This document shows positions 1 through 10,144 of a stretch of DNA of 64,000 nt, piece after piece. Position numbers and translations under genes: made by a program. The DNA is from Streptomyces goshikiensis (GTDB lineage Bacteria; Actinomycetota; Actinomycetes; Streptomycetales; Streptomycetaceae), in the NCBI RefSeq assembly GCF_014650555.1, contig NZ_BMVE01000009.1, forward strand, positions 1-64,000, given 5' to 3'. Below the pieces are notes generated by a model that had not been told where the DNA came from, ran no database searches, and saw only the letters and a program-made list of their open reading frames with translations. Each line of letters opens with the position of its first letter. Position 1 is the stretch's first letter.

Positions 1-351
<351 letters not shown>

Positions 352-391
352 CCGCGCGTTGGCCGCCCACCACGGAGAAGGAAGCCAGCCC

Positions 392-835
392 ATGTCCTCG
401 GACACCGCCCGCGTCGCCGTCGTCGCCGGAGCTGACGAGGCGACCGGCCGCGAGATCGCCCGGCAGCTCGCCGGGCACGGCCTGGTCGTCTACCTCGGCG
501 CCCCGGACACCGAGCGCGGCCGCGCCGCCGCGAGCGAACTGCGCGCCCGGGGAGCGGACGTACGCTTCCTGCACCTCGACGTCACCGACGAGGCGTCGGC
601 CGAGTTCGCCGCCATGCGCCTGGACGCCGAGGTGGGGCGGCTGCACGTCCTGGTCAACCACGCCGGGAGCGCCCGCCCGCCGGGCGCTCCCGGCGGGACC
701 CGGGCCGGGCAGGCGCGGCGGGCCTACGCCGACGAACTGCGCGGCAGCGCCGTCTCGGTGACCGTCACCGTCACCGACGGCGCCTGCGTCCCGGGAACGT
801 CAGCAATCCCTGACATCGAATTGACAATCCCGTGA
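392..835 (+). pseudogene. Short-chain dehydrogenase/reductase remnant, N-terminal half only
   Basis: A 147-residue open frame starting at ATG 392 after GAAGGAAG. It has the beta-alpha-beta start of an SDR Rossmann fold (ARVAVVAGADEATGREIARQ) and the later LDVTDEAS and LVNHAG motifs. The usual TGxxxGxG turn is changed, and the protein ends before the catalytic Ser-Tyr-Lys region, where families normally run to about 240-250 residues. The tail (SVTVTVTDG then IPDIELTIP) matches nothing I know. It is probably inactive, or a small cofactor-binding protein. It sits between ahcY and metK on the same strand. Confidence 0.6.
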
Positions 836-1002
836 AGGCGCCTGACGAAAACCGGTCCATCGTCTCCGTACGCTGACCGCGTTCCCCTCACAGACTTCCC
901 CGCACCGGTTCCACCCCTTCCCCTCCGCACCGGTGCGGGGATCGTGTGTGCCCGGGCCCGCCGCCCGGGCGTCCGTACACCGTTGCCCACCTGAGGAGTT
1001 CC

Positions 1003-2211
<1,209 letters not shown>

Positions 2212-2242
2212 CACCCGCCCGCCGTACTCACAGGAGTTCCCC

Positions 2243-3220
2243 GTGCGCATCGCAGTGACCGGATCGATCGCCACCGACCATCTGATGGCCTACCCGGGCC
2301 GGTTCGTCGACCAGCTGATCGCCGATCAGCTGGACCGGGTCTCGCTGTCCTTCCTCGCGGACGACCTGGAGGTGCGCTACGGGGGAGTGGCGGCGAACAT
2401 CGCCCTCGGCCTCTCCCGCCTCGGGATCACCTCCGTACTCGCCGGAGCGGCCGGCAAGGACTTCGGCGAGTACGGAACCTGGCTGGAGGACAACGGGGTC
2501 GACACCTCCAGCGTGCACCGGAGCGAAACCCTGCACACGGCGCGCTTCGTGTGCACCACCGACCTCGACCTCAACCAGATCGCCACCTTCTACGCGGGCG
2601 CCATGGCCGAGGCCGGCCGGATCACCCTGGCCTCGGTCCGGGAGCGGACCGGGGACCTGGGCCTGGCCGTGATCGCCCCCAACGACCCGGGGGCCATGCT
2701 CAGCCTCACCGAGGAGAGCCGGCGCCTGGGCATCCCCTTCGCCGCCGACCCCTCCCAGCAGCTGGCCCGCCTCGACGGACCGCAGACGCGCCTGCTGGTC
2801 GAAGGCGCCCGCTTCCTGTTCACCAACGAGTACGAGGCCGCCCTCCTCCAGGAACGCACCGGCTGGAGCATCGAGCAGGTCCTGGAGCGCACCGGCGTCT
2901 GGGTGATCACCCGAGGCGCGGCGGGCGCCGACATCGGCCGCTCCGGCGAACCGTGGCTGCACGTACCCGCCGTACCGGCCGAATCCGTTGCCGACCCCAC
3001 CGGAGTCGGCGACGCCTTCCGCTCCGGATTCCTCGCCGCCGTCGCCTGGGGCCTGGACCACGAGCAGGCGGCCCGGCTCGGCTGCGCGCTCGCGACCGTC
3101 GTGCTCCAGGTCGTCGGCACCCAGACGTACAAACTCGCCCCCGCCGACCTCCTCATGAGCATCGAGCAGACGTACGGCACGGACGCCGCCCGTGCCTTCG
3201 CGCCGCACCTGATCGACTGA
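2243..3220 (+). CDS. PfkB-family carbohydrate/nucleoside kinase, probable adenosine kinase
   Basis: A 325-residue ribokinase-fold kinase. It has the N-terminal substrate and glycine motif GGVAANIALGLSRLG and the C-terminal signature DPTGVGDAFRSG, whose second Asp is the catalytic base. GTG 2243 follows AGGAG (2232-2236) by 6 nt. It lies 31 bp after metK and downstream of ahcY. Removing the adenosine released by AhcY is the natural role in that setting, and this clade is usually annotated as adenosine kinase. Substrate is inferred from context, not from a diagnostic residue. Confidence 0.85.
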   Translation: MRIAVTGSIATDHLMAYPGRFVDQLIADQLDRVSLSFLADDLEVRYGGVAANIALGLSRLGITSVLAGAAGKDFGEYGTWLEDNGVDTSSVHRSETLHTARFVCTTDLDLNQIATFYAGAMAEAGRITLASVRERTGDLGLAVIAPNDPGAMLSLTEESRRLGIPFAADPSQQLARLDGPQTRLLVEGARFLFTNEYEAALLQERTGWSIEQVLERTGVWVITRGAAGADIGRSGEPWLHVPAVPAESVADPTGVGDAFRSGFLAAVAWGLDHEQAARLGCALATVVLQVVGTQTYKLAPADLLMSIEQTYGTDAARAFAPHLID

Positions 3221-3284
3221 GACTCCAGCGGGACGTGGTGTCCTTGGCCGGTAGCCACCAGGCAACCGCCCCCCACGGAGGACC

Positions 3285-4550
3285 ATGCGCACCACGCTCG
3301 CGGGCACCTTCCGCTCGCTGTCCGTCCGCAACTTCCGGCTCTTCGCGGCCGGACAGGTGCTGTCGGTCGGCGGGACCTGGATGATGGTCGTCGCCCAGGA
3401 CTGGCTCGTCCTCGCCCTCACCGGGGACTCCGCCGCCGCCCTGGGCGCGGTCACCGCCCTGCAGTTCACCCCCGTGCTCCTGCTCACCCTGTACGGGGGC
3501 CGGCTCGCCGACCGGTACGACAAACGCATGCTGCTGACGGTCTGCAACCTGCTGTCCGGGGTCTGCGCCCTCGTCCTCGCCGCCCTGGTCCTGGCCGGGG
3601 CGGTCAGGCTGTGGCACGTCCTGCTGTTCGCGCTGTGCCTGGGCACCGTCAACGCCGCCGAGGTGCCGACGCGGATGGCCTTCGTCAGCGAGATGGTCGG
3701 CGCCGACCTGCTGCCCAACGCCTCCGCGCTGAGCGGCGTCTACTTCAACGTGGCCCGCGTCCTCGGCCCGGCGCTCGCGGGCGCGCTCATCGCGGCCTTC
3801 GACACCGGCCCGGTCATGGTCCTCAACGCCGTCAGCTACCTGGCCACCGTCGTCGCCCTGCGCATGATGCGCCCGGCGGAGCTGCGCCGGGCGCCCCGGG
3901 CCGGGCGGGGGAGCGTCGGCGACGGACTGCGCTACGTCCGGACCCGCCCCGACCTGATGCTGTCGCTGGGCCTCGTACTGGCCCTCGGGATGTTCGGGTT
4001 CAACTTCCAGCTCACCCTGCCGCTGCTCGCCAAGACCGTCTTCCACGCCGACGCCGCCTCGTTCGGCCTGCTCACCACCGCCTTCGCGGCCGGCTCGCTG
4101 CTCGCCGCCCTCGCCACCACCGGCCGCCGGGGACGCCCCTCCAGCCGTGTCGTCACCGGATCCGCGCTCGCCTTCGGGGCGCTGGAGACGCTGGCCGGCT
4201 GGGCCCCGACGTACGGCGCGGCGGTCGCCCTGACCGGGCTGACCGGTTTCGCGACGATCTACTTCGCGCAGGCCGCCAACCACCGGATCCAGCTGGGCAG
4301 CGACCCGCGCTACCGGGGGCGGGTGCTCGCCCTCTACACCCTGATCCTCCAGGGCTCCACCCCGCTGGGCGCCCTCGCCGTCGGCTGGCTCGCCGTGCAC
4401 CACGGAGCGCGCAGCGCGCTGTACGTCGGCGGGCTCGTCTCCCTGGGCGCGGCCGCCTGCGTCCTCCTGGTGGAACGCGCCCGCCCGGCGGACGGTACCG
4501 GGCCGCCCCCACGACGGCCCGGCACCGGCGCCCGGACGGGAAGCGGCTAG
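3285..4550 (+). CDS. MFS transporter, DHA3/EntS-like exporter
   Basis: A 421-residue membrane protein with about 12 hydrophobic segments. The loop GGRLADRYDKRMLL after TM2 is the major-facilitator motif A, and NFRLFAAGQVLSVGGTWM at the N-terminus is typical of the DHA3 exporter branch. GGAGG (3276-3280) precedes ATG 3285. It is 64 bp downstream of the kinase. Its stop overlaps the convergent regulator's stop by 4 bp. Substrate is unknown. Confidence 0.88.
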   Translation: MRTTLAGTFRSLSVRNFRLFAAGQVLSVGGTWMMVVAQDWLVLALTGDSAAALGAVTALQFTPVLLLTLYGGRLADRYDKRMLLTVCNLLSGVCALVLAALVLAGAVRLWHVLLFALCLGTVNAAEVPTRMAFVSEMVGADLLPNASALSGVYFNVARVLGPALAGALIAAFDTGPVMVLNAVSYLATVVALRMMRPAELRRAPRAGRGSVGDGLRYVRTRPDLMLSLGLVLALGMFGFNFQLTLPLLAKTVFHADAASFGLLTTAFAAGSLLAALATTGRRGRPSSRVVTGSALAFGALETLAGWAPTYGAAVALTGLTGFATIYFAQAANHRIQLGSDPRYRGRVLALYTLILQGSTPLGALAVGWLAVHHGARSALYVGGLVSLGAAACVLLVERARPADGTGPPPRRPGTGARTGSG

Positions 4551-6241
4551 CCCGCCGTCGTCAGCGGGGCCGGGGCGGTGCCGCTGACCAGGAGGGCGAG
4601 GAGGACCGCCGCCGCCTCGTTCTGCAGGACCCGGGCCGCCTGGCGCAGCCGGCGCGGGTCCGGGCCCGGCAGGGACAGCGCCACGCACTCCGCGTTCGGG
4701 CCGGAGGTCAGCGGGACCGCCGCGCACACCGTGCCGATGGCGTACTCCTGGAGGTCCAGCAGCGGGGCGTTGGGCCGCCGGTCGTCGAGCTGGCGGAACA
4801 GCGCCTGCTCGCTGGCCAGGGTGTGCTCGGTGAGGCGGTCCGCCCGGTGCCGCGCCAGGTGGTCCTTGCGGCCGTCGTGGTCCAGCTGGGTCAGCAGCGC
4901 CTTGCCGACCGCCGAGGCGTGCGCGGCCGCGCGGAAGTCGACCCACTCCTCCACCACCGGCGCGGTGGGCCCGTCGGCGTACTGGGTGATGGACACCTCG
5001 CCGTCGCAGTAGCGCCCCACGTACACCGCCGCGCCGACGGCGTCGCGCACGAAGGCCAGCGTCTGCGGCAACTGCCCCGGCCCGCCCGCGCCCGAGACCC
5101 CCGTGAGCACGAGCGCCGCCCCCGCGACGTACGCCCCGGGGCCGACGGGGGTCGCCAGGTTCGTCCGTACGAGATGCTCCATGACCCGCGCCAGCATCAG
5201 CTGCGGGAGCTTGGTCTCCCGGGCGATCTGCGCCAGGCTGACGCCGCCCGTATGGCGGTTGACGACCTCCAGCACGCGCAGCGCCTGGTGTACGGAGGCC
5301 AGCGCGGTCGGGGCCCGCCCGCCCAGCACGCGCCGCCGGGCGTGCGTCAGGTGCGCGGGCCGCAGCGACGCCCACGGGTTCGCCTCCTGCGTCAGCCGGA
5401 ACGGATTGAGCCGCGCGCACCGGGCCAGGGCGATGGCCAGCTGGGCGCTGGTGGTGAAGACCTCGCCGAGGTCCGGGTCCTCCTCAGGGACCAGCGCGGT
5501 GACCGCCCGCCGCAGCATCACCGGCAGCTGCCGCGCCGAGCGGGAGTCGGCGGGCGGCGGCGGGCCGACGGCGGTGAGGTCCTGCGTGGTGATGGGCGGA
5601 GAGGTCCAGATGACCGAGGCCCCCAGCGGAGCCTCCAGCTCGCTCGGGAACGCCGGCAGCACCGGAAGCCCCTCGTCCAGGGGCAGTTCGCCGGCCTGCC
5701 GCTTCCAGTGCCGGGCCGTGGAGACCTCGGCGCGCGAGAGGTGCAGCAGGTACAGGGCGACGGCGGCGGTACGGGAGCCGGCGCCGGCCGCGTACTGGAA
5801 CCAGAACTGCGCGCCCTCCATCCGGCCGACCAGGTGCAGCAGGCAGCCGAACAGCAGCGCGGACTCCTGGCTGTGCGGCCAGTCCCGCGCCTGGAGCGCG
5901 TGCTCGGTGAACCGGTCGCTGTCGACGAGCGCCCGGGTCAGCGCGTCCAGGGCCCGTACGGCGCGTACGTGGCAGGCCGCGTCCAGCAACAGCTGCCGGT
6001 CGGCGGCGGCCGAGAGGGGGGACCGCGGGGGCGCCGGCAGCTGCCGGCGGGTCCGCGTACTGCGGGTGCGGCGGCGCGCGGCGAGGGCGCGGATCCGGTC
6101 GGCCACGACCCGGCGCGCGACCCTGCGCCGGGCCGCGTCCTCGTCGTAGCCGGCGTACTCGTCGCCGAGGACCTCCGCGTCACGCAGGGCCTCCGCCACC
6201 TCCCACAGCACGGCGTCACGGTCGCGGGGGCTGTCGGTCAC
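4547..6241 (-). CDS. IclR-type regulator with a long extra N-terminal domain
   Basis: A 564-residue protein. The C-terminal 235 or so residues are an IclR regulator: a winged HTH (VLEVVNRHTGGVSLAQIARETKLP) then an effector domain with AAHASAVGKALL and the YAIGTVCAAVPL segment. The N-terminal 320 residues are an alpha-helical domain (SALLFGCLLHLVGRMEGAQFW) that I cannot name; similar segments occur in Streptomyces regulators. GTG 6241 was chosen because it overlaps the upstream sigma-factor stop by 4 bp (GTGA), so the two are translationally coupled. This suggests it controls, or works with, that sigma factor. Confidence 0.8.
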   Translation of the reverse strand: MTDSPRDRDAVLWEVAEALRDAEVLGDEYAGYDEDAARRRVARRVVADRIRALAARRRTRSTRTRRQLPAPPRSPLSAAADRQLLLDAACHVRAVRALDALTRALVDSDRFTEHALQARDWPHSQESALLFGCLLHLVGRMEGAQFWFQYAAGAGSRTAAVALYLLHLSRAEVSTARHWKRQAGELPLDEGLPVLPAFPSELEAPLGASVIWTSPPITTQDLTAVGPPPPADSRSARQLPVMLRRAVTALVPEEDPDLGEVFTTSAQLAIALARCARLNPFRLTQEANPWASLRPAHLTHARRRVLGGRAPTALASVHQALRVLEVVNRHTGGVSLAQIARETKLPQLMLARVMEHLVRTNLATPVGPGAYVAGAALVLTGVSGAGGPGQLPQTLAFVRDAVGAAVYVGRYCDGEVSITQYADGPTAPVVEEWVDFRAAAHASAVGKALLTQLDHDGRKDHLARHRADRLTEHTLASEQALFRQLDDRRPNAPLLDLQEYAIGTVCAAVPLTSGPNAECVALSLPGPDPRRLRQAARVLQNEAAAVLLALLVSGTAPAPLTTAG

Positions 6242-6828
6242 TGGTCCTTCTCCTCTCCGGGAGCCACGTCCAGCCCGATCTTTCGGGCCAGGGTCCGGCG
6301 GGCGCCCCGGATGTGGGAGCGGACGGTCGCCGGGGAGATCCCCATCAGCTGCGCGACCGTCTCGCCCTCCAGTCCCTCCAGGAACGTCAGCAGGACGACG
6401 TCGTAATGCCGCTCCGGCAGCTCGGCGATCGCCGCGTACAGCCCGAGCTTGGACTCCAGGAGCTCCAGCCGCTTGCGCGAGGTGCGGCGCAGCGCCGCGA
6501 ACCAGGCCGTCTCCACCATGGCCACCGGCCGGTCCAGCACCGCGAGCCACCGCTCGACGTGCTCGCGCAGCACGGCCCACGCGAAGGCGTGCAGGTTCTC
6601 CTCGCGCAGCGCCTGCGGCCAGACCTTCAGCAGGAAGGTGAACACGTCGTCCACGACGGCGACCGCCCCCTGCCGGCCGCCCAGCTGGAGGTGCGCGTAG
6701 CGCAGGTACGCGCTGTGGTGCTGGGAGTGGAAGGCCACGTACTCCACGGGCAGGACTCCGGCCAGCTCACTGGAGACCGCCCGGTCCCCGGACGAGTCGA
6801 ACTCGCCTTCACACATGCGTTCACCCAC
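6238..6828 (-). CDS. ECF-type RNA polymerase sigma factor
   Basis: A 196-residue sigma-70-like protein. Region 2 is loosely conserved (about residues 35-110). Region 4 is clear: LPERHYDVVLLTFLEGLEGETVAQLMGISPATVRSHIRGARRTLARKI, of which the HTH is about residues 155-180. GTG 6828 and ATG 6816 are both possible; neither has a strong ribosome binding site. It is coupled by a 4-bp overlap to the IclR-fused gene downstream instead of to a typical zinc-finger or membrane anti-sigma factor. Confidence 0.85.
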   Translation of the reverse strand: MGERMCEGEFDSSGDRAVSSELAGVLPVEYVAFHSQHHSAYLRYAHLQLGGRQGAVAVVDDVFTFLLKVWPQALREENLHAFAWAVLREHVERWLAVLDRPVAMVETAWFAALRRTSRKRLELLESKLGLYAAIAELPERHYDVVLLTFLEGLEGETVAQLMGISPATVRSHIRGARRTLARKIGLDVAPGEEKDQ

Positions 6829-7168
6829 GGCTGGTCATCGGCGTCGCCGCCCCCGAGGGGCGGCCTGCATCTTCGTCACGGCGGCCACGCGTCGCGGGCG
6901 CTATCAGGACGGAGGCGGCGTTCTCGACACGATTCACGTCGGCGCGAATCCTTCCGGTGTTGTGTGCGGTAGCCGAATGTGGGCCTGTCCCCCGGCCCTT
7001 CGGCAGGAGAAACCGAAGGACCCACACACACCAGCCAAGCCCCCGGACCCCCCGAATGTGCACGCCCACCCACGACAATCTCGGGCATCGGGCGCATCCG
7101 GCTCCCCGCGCGCCCTCCCGCGCCCGCGTACGCCGGGCTCTCTTCCGACGAATGCCGGGCCCCGCCGG
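6829..7168. other. Gene-free spacer of about 340 bp upstream of the sigma-factor operon
   Basis: I see no convincing gene. The stretch probably holds the promoter of the minus-strand sigma-factor operon. CCGAATGTG occurs twice (around 6973 and 7049). There is an inverted repeat CCTTCGG at 6997-7003 with CCGAAGG at 7013-7019, which could form a hairpin. No promoter was identified with confidence. Confidence 0.4.
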
Positions 7169-7795
7169 CTACTGCGGGAGGAGGCGCGCCAGGTGGGTGT
7201 GGAGGACGTCCTCGGCTTCCCGGGGGGTGAGGTGGCCGATGAGGACGTGCGTGGTGAGGCCGTCGGCGAGGGCGAGCAGGGCGCGGGCCTCGCGCCGCGG
7301 GTCGAGGGGCGCGGCGCGGCCGGTGTCCGCGCGGGCCCCGGCGGCGGCGCCGGTGTCCGCGCAGGCCTCCTCGATGAGGCGGGCGAACGACTCCTGCAGG
7401 ACGGCGTAGTTGGCCTGGACGGTGCGGGCCAGCACCTCGCTGACGGCCGCCTGCGCCACGAAGGCGAGCCAGACCCTGGCCTCGGCGCGGTGCTCCTCCC
7501 GCAGCAGCGCGACCTCCGTGGCCGCGTGCCCCAGGGCGGTGCCGGCCGACTGGGCCGGGCTCCTGACCAGGCGGGCCCGTACGCGCGCGCCGATCCGCTC
7601 GCCGATGTGCCCGAGGGCGAACACCAGCATCTCCTCCTTGGTGCGGAAGCAGCGCTGGACGGCGCCCATCGACACCTCGGCGCGGGCGGCGACATCGCGC
7701 AGGGTCACGCCCTCCAGCCCGCGCTCGTCGGCGAGTTCGCAGACGGCGTCGGCGATCCGGCGGCGCCGCTCCGCGTGGTCCACCTGTCGGGGCAT
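7169..7795 (-). CDS. TetR-family transcriptional regulator
   Basis: A 208-residue repressor with the N-terminal TetR HTH (ADAVCELADERGLEGVTLRDVAARAEVSMGAVQRCF, roughly residues 15-55) and an alpha-helical ligand domain. ATG 7795 gives the usual start; an in-frame GTG at 7828 would add 11 residues. It is divergent from the amidase gene, and the shared gap holds two near-identical palindromes. It therefore probably represses itself and the amidase. Confidence 0.9.
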   Translation of the reverse strand: MPRQVDHAERRRRIADAVCELADERGLEGVTLRDVAARAEVSMGAVQRCFRTKEEMLVFALGHIGERIGARVRARLVRSPAQSAGTALGHAATEVALLREEHRAEARVWLAFVAQAAVSEVLARTVQANYAVLQESFARLIEEACADTGAAAGARADTGRAAPLDPRREARALLALADGLTTHVLIGHLTPREAEDVLHTHLARLLPQ

Positions 7796-7835
7796 GCCCG
7801 GCCGCCTCTCGTCGGAGTCCTGGGTCACGCACTTT

Positions 7836-7857
7836 ATCCGATGCGCTCGTATCGGTT
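7836..7857. promoter_or_regulatory. Probable TetR operator 1 (imperfect palindrome)
   Basis: Arms ATCCGATGCG and CGTATCGGTT around a central CT; 8 of 10 positions pair. It lies just upstream of the TetR start. Its centre is 42 bp (about four helical turns) from the perfect copy at 7878-7899. Confidence 0.75.
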
Positions 7858-7877
7858 CTTGGGGTACGGTCTGGACG

Positions 7878-7899
7878 TTCCGATGCGCTCGCATCGGAA
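7878..7899. promoter_or_regulatory. Probable TetR operator 2 (perfect palindrome)
   Basis: Arms TTCCGATGCG and CGCATCGGAA around CT form a perfect 10-bp inverted repeat in the TetR/amidase divergent gap. The pair of sites places repressor dimers on one face of the DNA. Confidence 0.8.
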
Positions 7900-7942
7900 C
7901 GGGGTCCGGAACGGACACGCGTACGGGAGAAGGAGGGGCGTC

Positions 7943-9379
7943 ATGCGGGACGACCTGTGGAGGATGCCGGCCACCGCGCAGGCGGAAGCGGTGCGCGCGG
8001 GGGAGGTGTCCGCCGTCGAGCTGGTCGAAAGTCACCTGGAGCGCATCGACGAGGTCAACCCGCGGATCAACGCGGTCACCCAGCTCTTCGCCGACCGGGC
8101 GCGCGGGGCCGCGGCGCTGACGGACCGCCGGCGCGCCGCCGGGCAGCCCCTCGGGCCGCTCGCGGGCGTGCCGTTCACGGTGAAGGAGAGCACCGCCGTC
8201 GAAGGCACGGCGACCACCTTGGGCGTGGAGCGCTTCCGCGGCCTCCTCGCACCGGCCGACGCGCCCCCGGTGGCCCGGCTGCGCGCGGCCGGAGCCGTGC
8301 CCATCGGGCACAGCAACATCCCCACCCTGATCCTCGCCGGGATGCACACGCGCAGCGAACTGTTCGGCGACACCGTCAACCCGTGGGACCCGGGCCGCAC
8401 CCCCGGCGGCTCCAGCGGCGGCGACGGGGCCGCCGTCGCCACCGGCATGGCCGCGCTCGGGCTCGGCAACGACTCCGGCGGATCGGTGCGCATCCCCGCC
8501 CAGTTCTGCGGCGTGGCCGGGCTGAAGCCGACCAGCGGGCGGTTCCCGGCGGACCACCGCGTCCTCGGCCCGGACGACCCCGGCCCCGCGTCCCAGTTCC
8601 TCGTCACCGACGGCCCGCTGGCCCGTACCGTCGCCGACCTCCGCCTCGCGTACGAGGTCCTGGTGGGCACCGACCCGCGGGACCCCCGGGCCGTACCGGT
8701 GCCCGCCTACGGGGAGCCGCTCCCCGGGCCGGTCAAGGTCGCCGTCGTGGCGGACCCCGGCGGGCACGGCGTCCACCCCGCGATCCGCGCGGCCGTCGAG
8801 GCCGCCGCCGAGGCGCTGCGGGACGCCGGGTACGACGTACGGGAGGTGCCCGACGTCCCGCGACTGGACGAGGCCCTGGAGGCGTACGGCCGGATCACCG
8901 TGACCGAGTTCGCCCCGACCTGGCCGGTGGTGCGCGGCCTGCTCGGCGAGGGCGGGGACCGCTACATCGCGATGGCCATGGAGCGCACCCCGCCCGCGAA
9001 CGCCGACGAGCTCGTGAAGCTGATGGGCACCTGGCTGAACATCCGCCGCTCGTGGGCCGAGTTCCTCGACGCGTACCCCCTGCTGCTCGGCCCGGTCTTC
9101 ACCGAACCCCCGGTCGAACCGGGTCTGGAGTCCCGCGACCGGGCGGGGCGCGACCGGGTCGCCACGGCCATGCGCCTGTGCACGGTGACCAGCTTCGTCG
9201 GCGTGCCCTCGGTGGCCGTCCCGACCGGGGTGGCCGGCGGGCTGCCGTCCGGGGTCCAGATCGTGGGGCGCGCGTTCCGCGAGGACCTGTGCCTGGCGGC
9301 GGCCCGGGCCGTCGAGGACCGGCTCGGGGTCCTCACCCCGATCGACCCGCGCGCGGCGGCCGGGGCCGGGGCCGGCTGA
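7943..9379 (+). CDS. Amidase-signature-family amidohydrolase
   Basis: A 478-residue enzyme hydrolysing amide bonds with a Ser-cisSer-Lys triad. Lys81 (FTVKEST), the GGSSGG serines 157/158 and Ser181 in the NDSGGSVRIP segment are all present, as is GLKPTSGR. The start ATG 7943 follows AGAAGGAGGGG. The C-terminus overlaps the convergent GyrB-like gene by 47 bp. Regulation by the divergent TetR protein is likely given the two palindromes. The substrate cannot be told from sequence. Confidence 0.92.
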   Translation: MRDDLWRMPATAQAEAVRAGEVSAVELVESHLERIDEVNPRINAVTQLFADRARGAAALTDRRRAAGQPLGPLAGVPFTVKESTAVEGTATTLGVERFRGLLAPADAPPVARLRAAGAVPIGHSNIPTLILAGMHTRSELFGDTVNPWDPGRTPGGSSGGDGAAVATGMAALGLGNDSGGSVRIPAQFCGVAGLKPTSGRFPADHRVLGPDDPGPASQFLVTDGPLARTVADLRLAYEVLVGTDPRDPRAVPVPAYGEPLPGPVKVAVVADPGGHGVHPAIRAAVEAAAEALRDAGYDVREVPDVPRLDEALEAYGRITVTEFAPTWPVVRGLLGEGGDRYIAMAMERTPPANADELVKLMGTWLNIRRSWAEFLDAYPLLLGPVFTEPPVEPGLESRDRAGRDRVATAMRLCTVTSFVGVPSVAVPTGVAGGLPSGVQIVGRAFREDLCLAAARAVEDRLGVLTPIDPRAAAGAGAG

Positions 9380-10055
9380 CCCCGGTCCGGCGGTCGACCA
9401 CCTCGACGGACAGGTGCGGCCAGCTCCCGGCCCACGCCGCCGTCGTCCCGGCGGCGGCCGGTGCGCCCGGCCCGGCCGGTCCGTCCGGCGCGGGCAGGGG
9501 CTCCGCGGGGCGGAAGTGGACGAGCGTCCCGGTCGTGCCGTCGTCGGCGACCGGTGTCAGGCCGGTCACGGGCACCCCGTACTCGTAGCGCTGGGTCCAG
9601 GCCCCGCCCGCGCGGCGGTTGGTGTGGACGAGCCAGGCGCTGAGCGCGGCGACGACGGACATGCCGCGGCGCGGGTGGCCGTCGGGGAGCGGCGGTGGCT
9701 CGGGGTGGTCGAAGAACCGGAGGTCCTTCGTCGCCATCACCGGCTTCCTCACCGCCCGGCCGGCGTCGTCGAAGCGGGTGTCGGTGCCCCGGCCGTCGTC
9801 CGCGACCGACACCGAGCCGTCGGCGTGGAGGGTGACGGTACAGCGCCCCCCGCCCCTCGACTCCGCCTCGTCGGCCGCGTAGGCGACGACTTCGAGGACC
9901 AGGTGCCGCAGCCCGCCGGGGGCGAACGCCGCGGCGTCGTCGCGGATGCGGGAGAGGTGGCCGGTGTCGACGCCGGCCGCCCAGTCGTGCGTCGTGTTGC
10001 GCCACGCGGCTGCCGCCGGCACCTCGATGTGACCCGCGCCGTCCGCGTCGTCCAT
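9333..10055 (-). CDS. GyrB/GHKL-like ATPase domain protein (stand-alone)
   Basis: A 240-residue protein resembling only the N-terminal ATPase domain of DNA gyrase B. GLRHLVLEVVAYAADEA matches the gyrase GLHHLVYEVVDNSIDEA helix, VSVADDGRGTDT matches the Asp-Gly ATP motif, and WTQRYEYGVPV resembles the gyrase WxQxYxxGxP. The Asn that binds magnesium in gyrase (VDN) is replaced here (VAY). No transducer, topoisomerase or tail domain follows. ATG 10055 follows AAGGGGGG. Function unknown; possibly a degenerate or regulatory ATPase. Confidence 0.7.
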   Translation of the reverse strand: MDDADGAGHIEVPAAAAWRNTTHDWAAGVDTGHLSRIRDDAAAFAPGGLRHLVLEVVAYAADEAESRGGGRCTVTLHADGSVSVADDGRGTDTRFDDAGRAVRKPVMATKDLRFFDHPEPPPLPDGHPRRGMSVVAALSAWLVHTNRRAGGAWTQRYEYGVPVTGLTPVADDGTTGTLVHFRPAEPLPAPDGPAGPGAPAAAGTTAAWAGSWPHLSVEVVDRRTGVSRPRPRPPRAGRSG

Positions 10056-10144
10056 GTGGTCCCCCCTTGGTCCCGGTGCCTCGATTCTACCCATCATGGA
10101 GGGGAAACCCCAGGTCAAAGCGGGTCCCAGCTGGCCGGAACGGG

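Noticed and set aside
836..1002. Possible SAM or SAH riboswitch before metK
   Set aside because: Only short GC-rich inverted repeats are seen (for example CCGCACCGGTGCGG); the conserved core of known SAM or SAH riboswitches was not recognised.
3611..6406. 931-codon plus-strand frame across the MFS and IclR genes
   Set aside because: It lies out of frame with one real gene and antisense to another, and its translation is Arg/Pro-rich with no domains.
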